Notes under the pieces: generated by a model
What the model saw: the letters and a program-made list of their open reading frames with translations, nothing else
Database searches by the model: none
Told to the model about the DNA's origin: nothing
Source of the DNA: Tanypteryx hageni
Lineage: Eukaryota > Arthropoda > Insecta > Odonata > Petaluridae
Reading direction: 5' to 3'
Assembly: GCA_028673005.1 (NCBI GenBank)
Contig: CM054115.1
Location: 60,142,907-60,206,906, forward strand
DNA: 64,000 nt
Part shown: piece after piece, positions 41,641 through 51,880 of the stretch
Numbering within the stretch: the stretch's first letter is position 1
How the letters are laid out: each line of letters starts with the position of its first letter
Program-made: the position numbers and the translations under genes

Positions 41641-42992
41641 AGAATTACCTCTCCCTACTTCAATCGTAATGTTTCTCTTTCGCACTTTTATATACAAACA
41701 CATACATACACAAACATACATACACCGTGAGACTTCGATTACCGGTGCTAACCAGGAATAAGGTATACACGGATAGTATGGAAACACAGAAAATCTGGAG
41801 ATATAAATTTTTAAAAATCTTTTAAAAAATGTCCAATACTGTACAAATATATTTAAGTATAAAATAAGACGCACGCTAGAGTGATAGATTTAATGCGATG
41901 CATATGTTATCGGTGTATTAAATATTAACATTGAGGTGATATTAAGTGAACTTGCATAAAATAAAATGGTTGTATTGCTAGAACAAAAAGGGGAAACGGT
42001 AGAAATAAATGTTTTAAAATCCAAACATCTAATTTTTTAGTCAGAGAGGTGCCAAACTGATAGGTTTTGTGAATTAATATAATAATTGCAGAAATATTGA
42101 TCAAAATGTCATATGTACTCGAGCAATGGTAATATTGGCCTTATTTATGAAGGACAGGCGATTCGGGTTAGAGAATCATTGTAGAAGATGGCAGCAAAAA
42201 TGCAATATTTTCATCTTAAGACAAGGCACTTATTTAACATCAAGAATAATATGTATGTAATGTATGTCGTATTTATGGAGGGACTTAACTAGAAATAAAA
42301 AAACTTTTCATTTAAATTCGATGTTGCACATACAATGGTCTAAATAGAACTGACTTTAATTCTGGGCATAAAATATTAGTAACATATCATAATTATTAAT
42401 CAGTCAAGTTTTGTATAGTCAACACAATTATATCCAAGATATTTTTTTGGTAAAATATATTCATGTTGTTTTTTTACTGTGATCATTTACTAAAAGAATT
42501 ATTTCCCGTTTTTTCAGATGAACACTGAAAACCCTAAAATAATGTTTAGCCTTTATTTTTAAACACGGTTTCTAAAATATCTATTCTTTGTTTATAATCA
42601 CTGGTAGTTATTTTGCAGTTCTTATTATATTCGTTATATTTACTTTATTGACGGTTTTGATAACTAAGTGAACCGAGCAGGGGTTAATCAACGCTATGGT
42701 TAAGCGAACTTTTATGTAAAACTATAAAATTAAAATTGTATTAACGAGTCACTATAGGCTTCCGCTGTATTAATCGCATTATTTAATTTAAATAAGTAAA
42801 ATATTTTAATAATTGAACTAACTCGAGTTTCAGTTATCGAATTTTATTATTAATCCGTTTAATATATCACTAATATCGGCCGAATTATTAACTCCAAATA
42901 AAAATAGGCCTCTTTATCACCGCATTCTGTAATGAATTAAAACAAAATGTGCACGAAAAGACTCGTAATGATTTTTTCCGAAGCTCTGTGAC

Positions 42993-43971
42993 CAGTGGCG
43001 GATTTACGCCTCCTAGGGCCCCTGGCGCTAAACATTTTGGGCTCCCTGGCACTAAGCAGTCCGGGACCCTGCAATCTAAATATACAGTAACTCCTCGTAT
43101 AACGCGTGCCCGCATAGCGCGTTTTTGCAATAACAATAATAACAATTTATATTTTAGGGACAATTTTTCACATAAAGCGCTCATCCCCGCAATAGCGCGC
43201 AAACATTCGGGTGGCGGACTATTTCGCGGAGTGGTTTAAGTTGGTGTAAATTTTAAAGGGTGGGAATGCTCTACTGTGCACACTTATATATATACACTCA
43301 CGCACAGTATATGGCAGTGAGAGTATTTTAACTTAAAGCCTCAGAACCTGATAGAGAGTTGCGTTGAATCATCCTCCTGCTGAACGCACTATAAGATTCG
43401 CGCGTAAAATAATGAATCACGGAAACTACAAATGCGCACGCTAGCAACACACGTAGTCATTTTGTGCAGTTAGTGATTTTTGTTCTATTGTAAACATTAT
43501 TATCCCTTATGGTGAGTGGAAAGCGTATGCAAAGTAATATCAATACAAACAAAAAATTGCCAATACTGAATACTACACAATACATACATACAAGCATGCT
43601 AACACATACTGTACATGAAAATAACAATAATAAAATCAAATAAAGGTGTGAAATGTCTGCCAAAAACGCAACCTATCCATTTCCCATTATTTTTAATGGG
43701 AAAATTGTCCCCGTTTAAAGCGTTTTTGCTTAGCGTGCAAGTTTTCCCAAACGTAACTATCGCGTTATTCGAGGAATTACTGCATAGAGAAACCGCTTCT
43801 AACGGCTATCTTCTTTTGTGACATCTCTTAACGATCGTTTATCTATGGAAACATAGAGAGGTTCCGCTGATTTTTAAATAGATACATTTAATATTTCTGA
43901 GATTATATACACGAACTTTTTTCGGGACCCCTGGCGCGCGCCATGTGCGACGCCCTCTAAATCCGCCACTG
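42993..43971. mobile_element. hAT-type element (non-autonomous)
   Basis: Inverted ends CAGTGGCGGATTTA and TAAATCCGCCACTG, flanked by perfect 8-bp duplications TCTGTGAC (42985-42992 and 43972-43979). 979 bp including a second element inserted at 43085-43782. There is no transposase. Confidence 0.9.
43085..43782. mobile_element. pogo/Tigger-like element nested in the hAT element
   Basis: Inverted ends CAGTAACTCCTCGTATAAC and (complement of the right end) CAGTAATTCCTCGAATAAC bound 698 bp. The left flank is TA, and the right flank is CA, a probable mutated TA. CAGT ends with CTCGTATAACGCG-type subterminal sequence and TA target choice are typical of pogo/Tigger-type Tc1/mariner relatives. No transposase remains. 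Confidence 0.75.
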
Positions 43972-43979
43972 TCTGTGAC

Positions 43980-46061
43980 CCAGAATCGAATTTTTTAAAT
44001 TGAAAAATGAACCTCCATCTCCCCTCAGTCTGCGTTACGTTCTATTTTTCAGGATCCGATAAATTCAAGGTTCCGTATCTATCTTTCTCTGCCATACTCC
44101 ATATTAGGGATTCACATGATAGTTGAAAAGTGCTTTGATATCGTTCAAGTTTCTGATCAAAAAAAGTTTTGGCCGATGTCCTTCCCTTCCTCTCTCCCTC
44201 TCTCTCTCTATCTGTCTATCCGTCACTCACTCCATCTCTTCCTACCGGTTACAGATCTCTCTATTCTTCGTTTCCGCTCCGCTTTCCCTCACAAACAAAT
44301 AGCTGACTGTTTCAGAGCAGTTTAAACTTCGTCTGCCATCCATTCCTTCCCTCGCATTCCAATGAGCGGCGTTTTCGGTTCAAACTCTTGATATCTCTTC
44401 CTTTCCCTGTCTCTCTCAAAAAGCTCCTATTCTGCGGATGTTATGAACTAGTTTTGAACGTCGTGTGCAAAATGGAGCACGAGACGGTGATTGTCCGTTG
44501 CTGATTTTAAGTTAAACTTTGAACGTGCTTTACGTCTTCAATACGCTAGAGGGTTAACTTGATTAAATATCTTGGAGGCAAAATATTTATGAGATGTATC
44601 CTTCTTTTTCTCTTCAACATATATTACAACATCCTGGGTTATACTTGGTTGTCCTCGTTTATTGCTCCCGACTGAAAATTTACAATCTAGCAAAAATCGT
44701 GGAAACGTTTCTTAAAGTTTATTTAGATCTATACAATCTCCGAATTATGAAGAATTAAAAGTGGAATCCATAAAGTTAAGACTGATATATTTGATAATGT
44801 TTTAATCGTTAAATAACAGAGAAAAATATATTCGTCAGAAAACGTTTAATACTATGCCCATCAATATGAAAATTTCAATCTATATCGCATGAATCCATAG
44901 AGTTATAGACACGCAATTCAAAAGGTAGATTTTTTATGGTTATGCTTAAACCTAGATAAGTTGTTAATAAAATATAGGAAGTTGAATGATGGTGATGAAT
45001 TTTGGTGTGTATTGCCTTTCGACAGCCATGAAAAACAATACACAAGAAAGAATAAGTAAAAAAGCCAAAAATATGCAGATATTTTATCTTAATTTTCCAA
45101 TTACAAATAAATTAAAATATTTGAACAAACAGATGATGATCTATCGATATACATGACTTGCATGCATGGCTACTTTTTGTAATATCAATATCGTTTCGTT
45201 TTTTTCTCCTAAAAATGTATTATTATGAGTTGTCGGTGCTTGCATACTGCCAGCGTTCAAAAAATCACCATACACCAAGATATAAATTCGTAAATAAACC
45301 AACGCGACAGTATTTGAACTATACAGAGCCCAATTAAATAACATAATAAGTAGTTTTCATTTTCTGCGAAATGAAGGCATCTATCCGGAATTTCTAAACT
45401 CTCTGGCAACCGGCTTCGTGTCCAAGTTTTCCAATTTCAAGTTTTATGGCTCAGATCGTCCTTTTTAAGCAATAACTATAATCATCATTAAGACAATAGC
45501 TTATATGTTACACTAAAATTTATGTAAAAATTAGGATATTTTGTATGTTAGAATAATGGTTTCATCATACGTGTCTTTTAGCACTTATCTGGATAAAAAA
45601 ATTAAATTAAAATTATCACGTCATCATGTGTATACGTCGTTGGTTGAAATAAAATGGATTATAATGCAGTCTAAGCATTAAATCATTGCTCTTAATGTAT
45701 GGAAAGTCAATTCCCATTGAAAGGCATTGGAGTCGTTGCTATAATAGTTAATATTTTTCATTGTAGAAGATTGAAAAAAAAATTCATAATTGTACAGTTA
45801 AAATCAAATTTTCACGCTAATTCAGGATGGATTTGAATTCTGTCTTCAAGAATAATAAACCTCATTCTTTTTTCCACAGTATGGTGCATGTCCCGACTTT
45901 GTGTCATAATTTTAAATAATTTAAACAAGTAATTTTATATAGCCCTGCAAAGTTTTCGATGCTTTTCTTATTGGTGTTTAAAATTGACTTTGCGGTCAAA
46001 AACACCGCTTAAATATAACTTTTTTGAAATTTCGCATTTTTTCCAGAGGTTTTAACCAATG
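43980..46061. other. non-coding region
   Basis: AT-rich with a short CT-rich patch at about 44180-44215. Nothing recognisable. Confidence 0.5.
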
Positions 46062-46073
46062 ACCTATATTCAT
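46062..46073. repeat. Penelope-like element target duplication, left
   Basis: ACCTATATTCAT, identical to 50240-50251. Duplications of variable length are usual for Penelope-like elements. Confidence 0.75.
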
Positions 46074-46166
46074 CAGTAGATGGTAGCTCGTAATCACTTT
46101 GGCTCCAAGTTGAACAGTTGTATAAAACTCCTTAAGCCAAAAAAACTGTAGGGTAAGCCCTATGCA

Positions 46167-46193
46167 TTTCGCCCACTAAGTGGGCATCTTCAG
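46167..46193 (-). ncRNA. hammerhead-ribozyme-like core, inverted arm
   Basis: On the minus strand: CTGAAGA, then U and the perfect hairpin GCCCAC-UUA-GUGGGC, then GAAA. This is the order CUGANGA, stem II, GAAA of hammerhead ribozymes, which occur in Penelope-like elements. Stems I and III are not convincing here, so activity is uncertain. Confidence 0.35.
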
Positions 46194-46301
46194 GGGAGAA
46201 CCTGCCTTTGCAGTGAACAAGGTTCAACTGCGACAAAGTTAGAGGAGAGGTTTAAAACGAAGAACGAAAAAACGAAAAACAAATGAGGGACGAAAAGAAT
46301 T

Positions 46302-47192
46302 TTATGCGTCAAGTTCGGTCAATTTGTATAGAGTTTTGTTAAAATCAGTATCTGTGTTCATAACATTGTATCTGTTTTTATAGATATGAAGATTTTCTAA
46401 CGAGTTAAGTGAATGATTGGCTGAAGTTAACAATGTTAAGTCCTCTATGTGTATACTATGTCCAGTTTCGAGGATATGAGTGGCTACACTTGATTTCTCA
46501 AACCGATTGTGTTTGTAATGGGCTAAGTGTTCTTTAAATCGTGTTATTAGTTTACGTCTAGTTTGTCCTATGTACATTAAATTGCAATGTGAACATTGTA
46601 TTTTATAAATTCCGGACTTGTTCAAATTCTCCGTTCTGTCCTTAGTGCTATCTAGTAAATTTTTCAAACTATGTGGGTTCGTGTATGTTATTGTGCAATT
46701 CTTATGTTTGAAAATTTTATTCAAGCCTCTGTTTAATATGGGACAATACGGTAGTTTTATATATTTGTTGGCTTTATTGTTGTCAAGTTTGAAAGTGGTG
46801 GAGTTGGACAACGTTTTTTTAAGATTGTGTTTCCTTATTAATTTATTGATTAAATTGGGATCAAAACCAAGTTTCTTAGCAGTTAGTTTTATATGTTTGA
46901 GTTCTTGAACATATCTATCTTTGTTAAGGGGGATGTTGCACAATCGGTGTGTTAAGAATTGGAAAATAGCTGTTTTTTGATTCATGGGATGGAAGGAGTT
47001 ATTTGGAATATAATTGTCAGTATGTGTTGGTTTCCTGTAAATATCAAACTCTATTTGTTGTTGGTTATTGATGATTAGTAAATCCAGAAATGGTAAAGTA
47101 TTGTTCTCTTGAAGTTCAAAAGTAAATTTTATGGATGTATATAAGTTGTTTAATTGATCCACGAAGTCTTCTACTTTTTGTTTTTCACCCAT
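46302..47192 (-). pseudogene. inverted partial copy: C-terminal linker and GIY-YIG endonuclease
   Basis: A 296-codon open frame on the minus strand, identical over 286 residues to the frame at 49192-50049 on the plus strand. It begins just past the RT domain and includes FELQENNTLPFLDLL, a Lys/Asn-rich linker, and the GIY-YIG domain: SGIYKIQCSHCNLMYIGQTR, RLITRFKEH-like helix with catalytic Arg, HILETGHSI, and the later Glu in LENLHIYK. It has no RT and no upstream promoter that I can see; its ATG at 47192 lies at the inversion junction and is probably fortuitous. It could still be read as an endonuclease alone, but it is best regarded as a structural duplicate. Confidence 0.85.
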
Positions 47193-47644
47193 CTACTTTA
47201 ACACCTACTTCGTTAGAACGTTTTACTGAGACTTTGTTGTTTCTTCACCTGTCCACCGTATGTGATCGCGCCTTGCGATCTTCATTTTACAAGGTCACCA
47301 GCTTTGATGTGCCTTATATCTGATCGTTGGTTTATTTCCAATATTTTTACCACCAGTTTAACTTTTACCTGTACTTTTATCACCACATATTAAAATACAC
47401 CATTGCCAATTTTCCTTTTGGCTTCAATCTTTAAGCAGCCACACATTTCACACCTCCAATTGAGTTATTTTACGATCTCATCGTCGATTTTTTTTAAAAT
47501 TGTTTTAATAACTTTTATTACCCTTGGATTTGTTCATACCCCCCCCCCCCTTTTGTCGTCTTTCGTTGGTCCTTACATTGAAGTTTTTACAAGTTGTGTT
47601 GCGGTTCTACTGTTTTTCACGTCCCCTACTCTTACACATTTGAC
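47193..47644 (+). other. Penelope-like element leader region
   Basis: Non-coding interval between the inverted arm and the RT start. It contains a C11-12 run near 47540-47551. The arrangement suggests the 5' leader of the full copy. Confidence 0.5.
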
Positions 47645-49168
47645 ATGTCATCATATAATGATAACTCATTTTTTACGTTTTCGACTAAGGATTTAAACCG
47701 CTTCCACAATTTACATACCAGAATCAACAATATAGCAGCTGACATTAAATTCTTGAAAGCTTGTAGACGAAATAAGGTCATCCCTAATTTCATGAACGTC
47801 TTTTCAAAAACCAGGAACGACCATATAATGACCAAAGTTAAACAATTAGCCTTCAACAAATGGTTACAATTAGAAATTAAGAATCTATACGCCAAAAGGA
47901 GTTTATTAGAAATATCGGCTTACGATTTACACCTAAAAATAACAAATAAATTAAATAACGTTGGCTTCGAACTTTGGAATAACTTTGAAATTAAAATGCA
48001 CGAGACCAATTCTCATAAATATCACACCAAATCATTAATTTTAGACAAAAAATTAAATATCCTTAAACAAAAACAGATTGGCCATACACAAAACATAGCT
48101 AATCAACCCAATCAAATCTCACAAAAATTTGAATTCATTGAAAACATATCCAAAACTTCTTTTTCTCAGGAAGAATTGTCTTTACTAAATATGGGTTTGA
48201 AGTTTGCATTACCACCTAGGAAGCTACCTATAGACGAACTCATTACTGACATTGAAAAATCCATAGAATTTTTCGATGAAAATTCAAAAAATTATATTAG
48301 ACAAGCTTGTTTATTACAATTAAAAGATAACCTGAACAAGCCTACAAAGATTCATCATAGTTATAGTAACTTCCCCAATACCATTAAAAAACTTAGAGTA
48401 AAAGATTGCTTTTACATCAAAGCAGATAAAGGCAACAAAATTGTAATTATGGACAAAGCACAATACGTTGATAACGTCCATGCCATGTTAAACAATGGAC
48501 CTTATATTAAATTAAATAAAAACCCTTTAAATTCCATGATCAATAAAACCAAAGCCATCATCAAAGGATGTAAAAATATCATAGACAAAAAATTAAGTTT
48601 CAAATTAAATACTTCCAACCCTAACATACCTAAACTTTATTGTCTCCCTAAAATCCATAAGAACGACAACTCTATGAGACCTATTGCATCAGGGATCAAC
48701 AGCCCTACTTACAATTTAGCTATTTGGCTAAACAATGAATTTAAACATATGTCATTCCTTGACAAACACTCAGTCATTAATTCTTATGATTTGATCAACA
48801 AATTAAAAAATACAACCATCAAAGAATCAGAGATTTTGGTCTCTTTCGACGTGAAAAGTCTTTTCCCCAGTGTACCCCTAGATGAAACATCCCAAATCTT
48901 AAAATCTCTTTTATTAAAACAAAATTTTACTGATGAAGTTGTCCACGAATACTTACGGCTCACTAACTTATGCATGCAACAAAACATTTTTCAATTTCAC
49001 AACGAAATTTATCAGCAAACACAAGGTACTACCATGGGAAATCCTTTATCCCCCTTTTTAGCCAACATATTTATGTCACATTTTGAAAAGACTTGCAAAG
49101 ACAAATTCCATTATTTTCCTGAATGTTGGTTTAGATATGTTGATGATATTTTTACAATTTTTGATTAA
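47645..49168 (+). pseudogene. Penelope-type reverse transcriptase, cut off from its endonuclease
   Basis: From the ATG at 47645 the frame runs 507 codons to a TAA at 49166. The N-terminus is Asn/Lys-rich and helical. RT landmarks: KADKGNKIVIMDK, KLYCLPKIHKND and RPIASGINSPTYNLA, SFDVKSLFPSVP (motif A), QTQGTTMGNPLSPFLANIFM (motif B) and WFRYVDDIFTIFD (motif C, catalytic YVDD). These are typical of Penelope RTs, which are related to telomerase RT. The RT core looks intact. The break comes right after motif C, at an A10 run where the inverted arm has a different, one base longer sequence, so thumb and GIY-YIG now lie in another frame. Probably inactive. Confidence 0.9.
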
Positions 49169-49191
49169 AAAAAAAAGTAGAAGACTTCGTG

Positions 49192-50049
49192 GATCAATTA
49201 AACAACTTATATACATCCATAAAATTTACTTTTGAACTTCAAGAGAACAATACTTTACCATTTCTGGATTTACTAATCATCAATAACCAACAACAAATAG
49301 AGTTTGATATTTACAGGAAACCAACACATACTGACAATTATATTCCAAATAACTCCTTCCATCCCATGAATCAAAAAACAGCTATTTTCCAATTCTTAAC
49401 ACACCGATTGTGCAACATCCCCCTTAACAAAGATAGATATGTTCAAGAACTCAAACATATAAAACTAACTGCTAAGAAACTTGGTTTTGATCCCAATTTA
49501 ATCAATAAATTAATAAGGAAACACAATCTTAAAAAAACGTTGTCCAACTCCACCACTTTCAAACTTGACAACAATAAAGCCAACAAATATATAAAACTAC
49601 CGTATTGTCCCATATTAAACAGAGGCTTGAATAAAATTTTCAAACATAAGAATTGCACAATAACATACACGAACCCACATAGTTTGAAAAATTTACTAGA
49701 TAGCACTAAGGACAGAACGGAGAATTTGAACAAGTCCGGAATTTATAAAATACAATGTTCACATTGCAATTTAATGTACATAGGACAAACTAGACGTAAA
49801 CTAATAACACGATTTAAAGAACACTTAGCCCATTACAAACACAATCGGTTTGAGAAATCAAGTGTAGCCACTCATATCCTCGAAACTGGACATAGTATAC
49901 ACATAGAGGACTTAACATTGTTAACTTCAGCCAATCATTCACTTAACTCGTTAGAAAATCTTCATATCTATAAAAACAGATACAATGTTATGAACACAGA
50001 TACTGATTTTAACAAAACTCTATACAAATTGACCGAACTTGACGCATAA
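49192..50049 (+). pseudogene. GIY-YIG endonuclease part of the Penelope ORF
   Basis: Continuation of the RT protein in the -1 frame. It encodes the RT thumb/linker (LYTSIKFTFELQ, LPFLDLLI), a CCHH-like Cys/His region (QCSHCN, later H residues) and the GIY-YIG nuclease (SGIYKIQC, MYIGQTRRKLITRFKEH) near residues 185-225, which nicks target DNA to prime reverse transcription. No start of its own is evident. The first codons are shared with the frame from 49165. Confidence 0.85.
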
Positions 50050-50157
50050 AATTCTTTTCGTCCCTCATTTGTTTTTCGTTTTTTCGTTCTTCGTTTTAAA
50101 CCTCTCCTCTAACTTTGTCGCAGTTGAACCTTGTTCACTGCCAAGGCAGGTTCTCCC

Positions 50158-50184
50158 CTGAAGATGCCCACTTAGTGGGCGAAA
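50158..50184 (+). ncRNA. hammerhead-ribozyme-like core, 3' arm
   Basis: CTGAAGA (50158-50164), hairpin GCCCAC-TTA-GTGGGC (50166-50180), GAAA (50181-50184). Downstream is a second hairpin TAGGG-CTTA-CCCTA (50189-50202). The core order fits a hammerhead motif; stems I and III are poorly supported. Confidence 0.35.
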
Positions 50185-50239
50185 TGCATAGGGCTTACCC
50201 TACAGTTTTTTTGGCTTAAGGAGTTTTATACAACTGTTC

Positions 50240-50251
50240 ACCTATATTCAT
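50240..50251. repeat. Penelope-like element target duplication, right
   Basis: ACCTATATTCAT, matching 46062-46073. Confidence 0.75.
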
Positions 50252-50999
50252 GATAAATTTCAGCTCTGTTGCACTTCTAGAAGTACCTTCGGTGTTTTAT
50301 GATATATATCCTATATATCTATACTATATTGACGCTTCTTACTTATGATATGTCATTAACATAATTATTTATCAAGAGAATACTAATGGCCAGCCCAAAC
50401 TACAAGAGCTAGAAAGCTGAAAGTTCCAGCGTTTGCAGAGGTCATGGAGAAATCTCCAGAAAAAATGACATCTCTCAACTAAGTGACATGGGTTCGACTC
50501 CAGAATTTCCGAATGTTGCGTTTTCCCTATAAGAAAAGCATTGCGCCTTATCCTATATCCTATATATTTAAGAAGCAGCTATTTATAATGATACGCGCGA
50601 ACTTGGTGCAACGTATGCAAATATTTACTCAATCTATTATTTACACAACATTTTTATTGACGAAAAATGTGTTGTTATTCATCAAGGACATCAAACTTCG
50701 CGTCAAACGTAAGTGAATAATCAAATTTTGTAATCATTTGCAGCCATATCTCAATTCACATACTCCACCGGAATCATCCTTTCCATCTTCTCTGATTCAT
50801 TAACAGTTTAAAACGTGGCGACGATCATAAGATGAAAAAAAAATGTAAATGTTACCGTTTTAAATTAAAGTCCCCGGTTTGTTACCCGCTAACAGAATAT
50901 TACCTTCCGTTCCCATCCAGCGCTTAATTAATTATTATCTCTATTAAGATGGGGTGAAATGGGCTTCAAGTAAAACAGGGTAAACAACATAAATTAACC
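50252..50999. other. non-coding region
   Basis: AT-rich, no recognisable feature. Confidence 0.5.
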
Positions 51000-51880
51000 C
51001 TCTTGAAGAATTTCTTCAATTAAGTTTTCCCTCCTTCCCCGTCCCTTTCCCCTCTCCTCTCGAATCCCTCTCACCCCCTCCCTCCTTCCTCCCTCTTCCC
51101 CTTTTAAGTTTCACCCACTCCTTGCAAGAACGACGATTTCTCACTCTTACCCCACCACCTTCCCGCGTCCCTAAAGCCTCCCAACTTTTCAATCCTTACC
51201 CACACCACTTCCCGTTACCTCTCTCTCCCCCTCCTCCACTCCTTCACATTTGGCAACGCTCCTCATCCCTCCTACTCCAACCTCTACCCTCAAGAATAAA
51301 GCCTCTTCCACCTCCGCCTCCCCCCACCTTCCCATTTCCAATTCTCCCTCTTCTTACCCCATCCTCCTCAACCCTCCCTCCCACCTTCCCATTTCCAATT
51401 CTCCCTCTTCTTACCCCATCCTCCTCACCCCCCCCCCCTTCCCCCACAGCTCCGGCCACGAAACTTGCACCTCCCCTTTCCCAAAACCCTTCACCTATAA
51501 AACCCTCTCTCTCCTCTCCCCTTCCTAACTCACCCTTCTCTTCCTCCCCATTCCAGATACCTTTTCCCCCCGGGAAACCTTGTCGCTTGATTTGTCGCCG
51601 GGCAAGACTCTTTGCCCTCGCGAACACAGAGTCTAACGACCTCAGGGGCCAGCAAAGCTCCTTTCCCGTGTCCCAAACTCCCCCTCTCCCTTTCTCTATC
51701 TATCTATCTCTCTCTCACTCTCTCCCTATGTCTCTCTGGCTTTCCGCCCTCTCGTTCTATATCCCCCAGGCACATGGCATCTTTCCTCCCATCCCCTTCT
51801 CTTCTGTCCCCTTGAGCTCTCTTGCTTCGCCCCCTCTGGTCCTACCCCCGTCTCCTCCATCCCATCCTCCGATACCGTAA
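51000..51880. repeat. long pyrimidine tract with a 57-bp tandem duplication
   Basis: About 880 bp strongly biased to C and T. Within it a 57-bp unit beginning CCACCTTCCCATTTCC is repeated at 51324 and 51381. The long Pro/Ser/Leu-rich plus-strand frame (to 51880) and the Gly/Arg/Glu-rich minus-strand frame are low-complexity translations. Confidence 0.75.

Larger units (their letters stand above)
36368..42984. other. non-coding region
   Basis: No supported gene in this stretch of about 6.6 kb. It contains a long (AT)n tract at about 40543-40601, a pyrimidine-rich block at 41250-41640 and otherwise AT-rich DNA. The short frames at 37060-37490 and 38229-38477 show no recognisable features. Confidence 0.45.
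46074..50239 (+). mobile_element. Penelope-like retroelement with inverted partial copy
   Basis: Plus-strand RT followed by a GIY-YIG endonuclease, the defining pair of endonuclease-bearing Penelope-like elements. The left part (about 46111-47186) is an inverted, nearly identical copy of the 3' part (GIY-YIG plus 3' UTR), so the element has about 1.08-kb inverted arms around a 2-kb centre with leader and RT. A 12-bp duplication flanks the whole structure, so it was inserted as a unit. Inverted or tandem partial copies are known for Penelope. The arms differ at very few positions, indicating recent origin. The main ORF is broken between RT and endonuclease. Confidence 0.85.

Noticed and set aside
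42888..43239. Short frames over the hAT left end
   Set aside because: They lie in terminal sequence of a non-autonomous transposon and match no transposase.
47540..47551. C run in the Penelope leader as a functional signal
   Set aside because: Homopolymer without supporting context; may be a replication or sequencing artefact.
51122..51880. 252-codon Pro/Ser/Leu-rich frame
   Set aside because: All three frames of this C/T tract read similar low-complexity peptides; composition explains the length.
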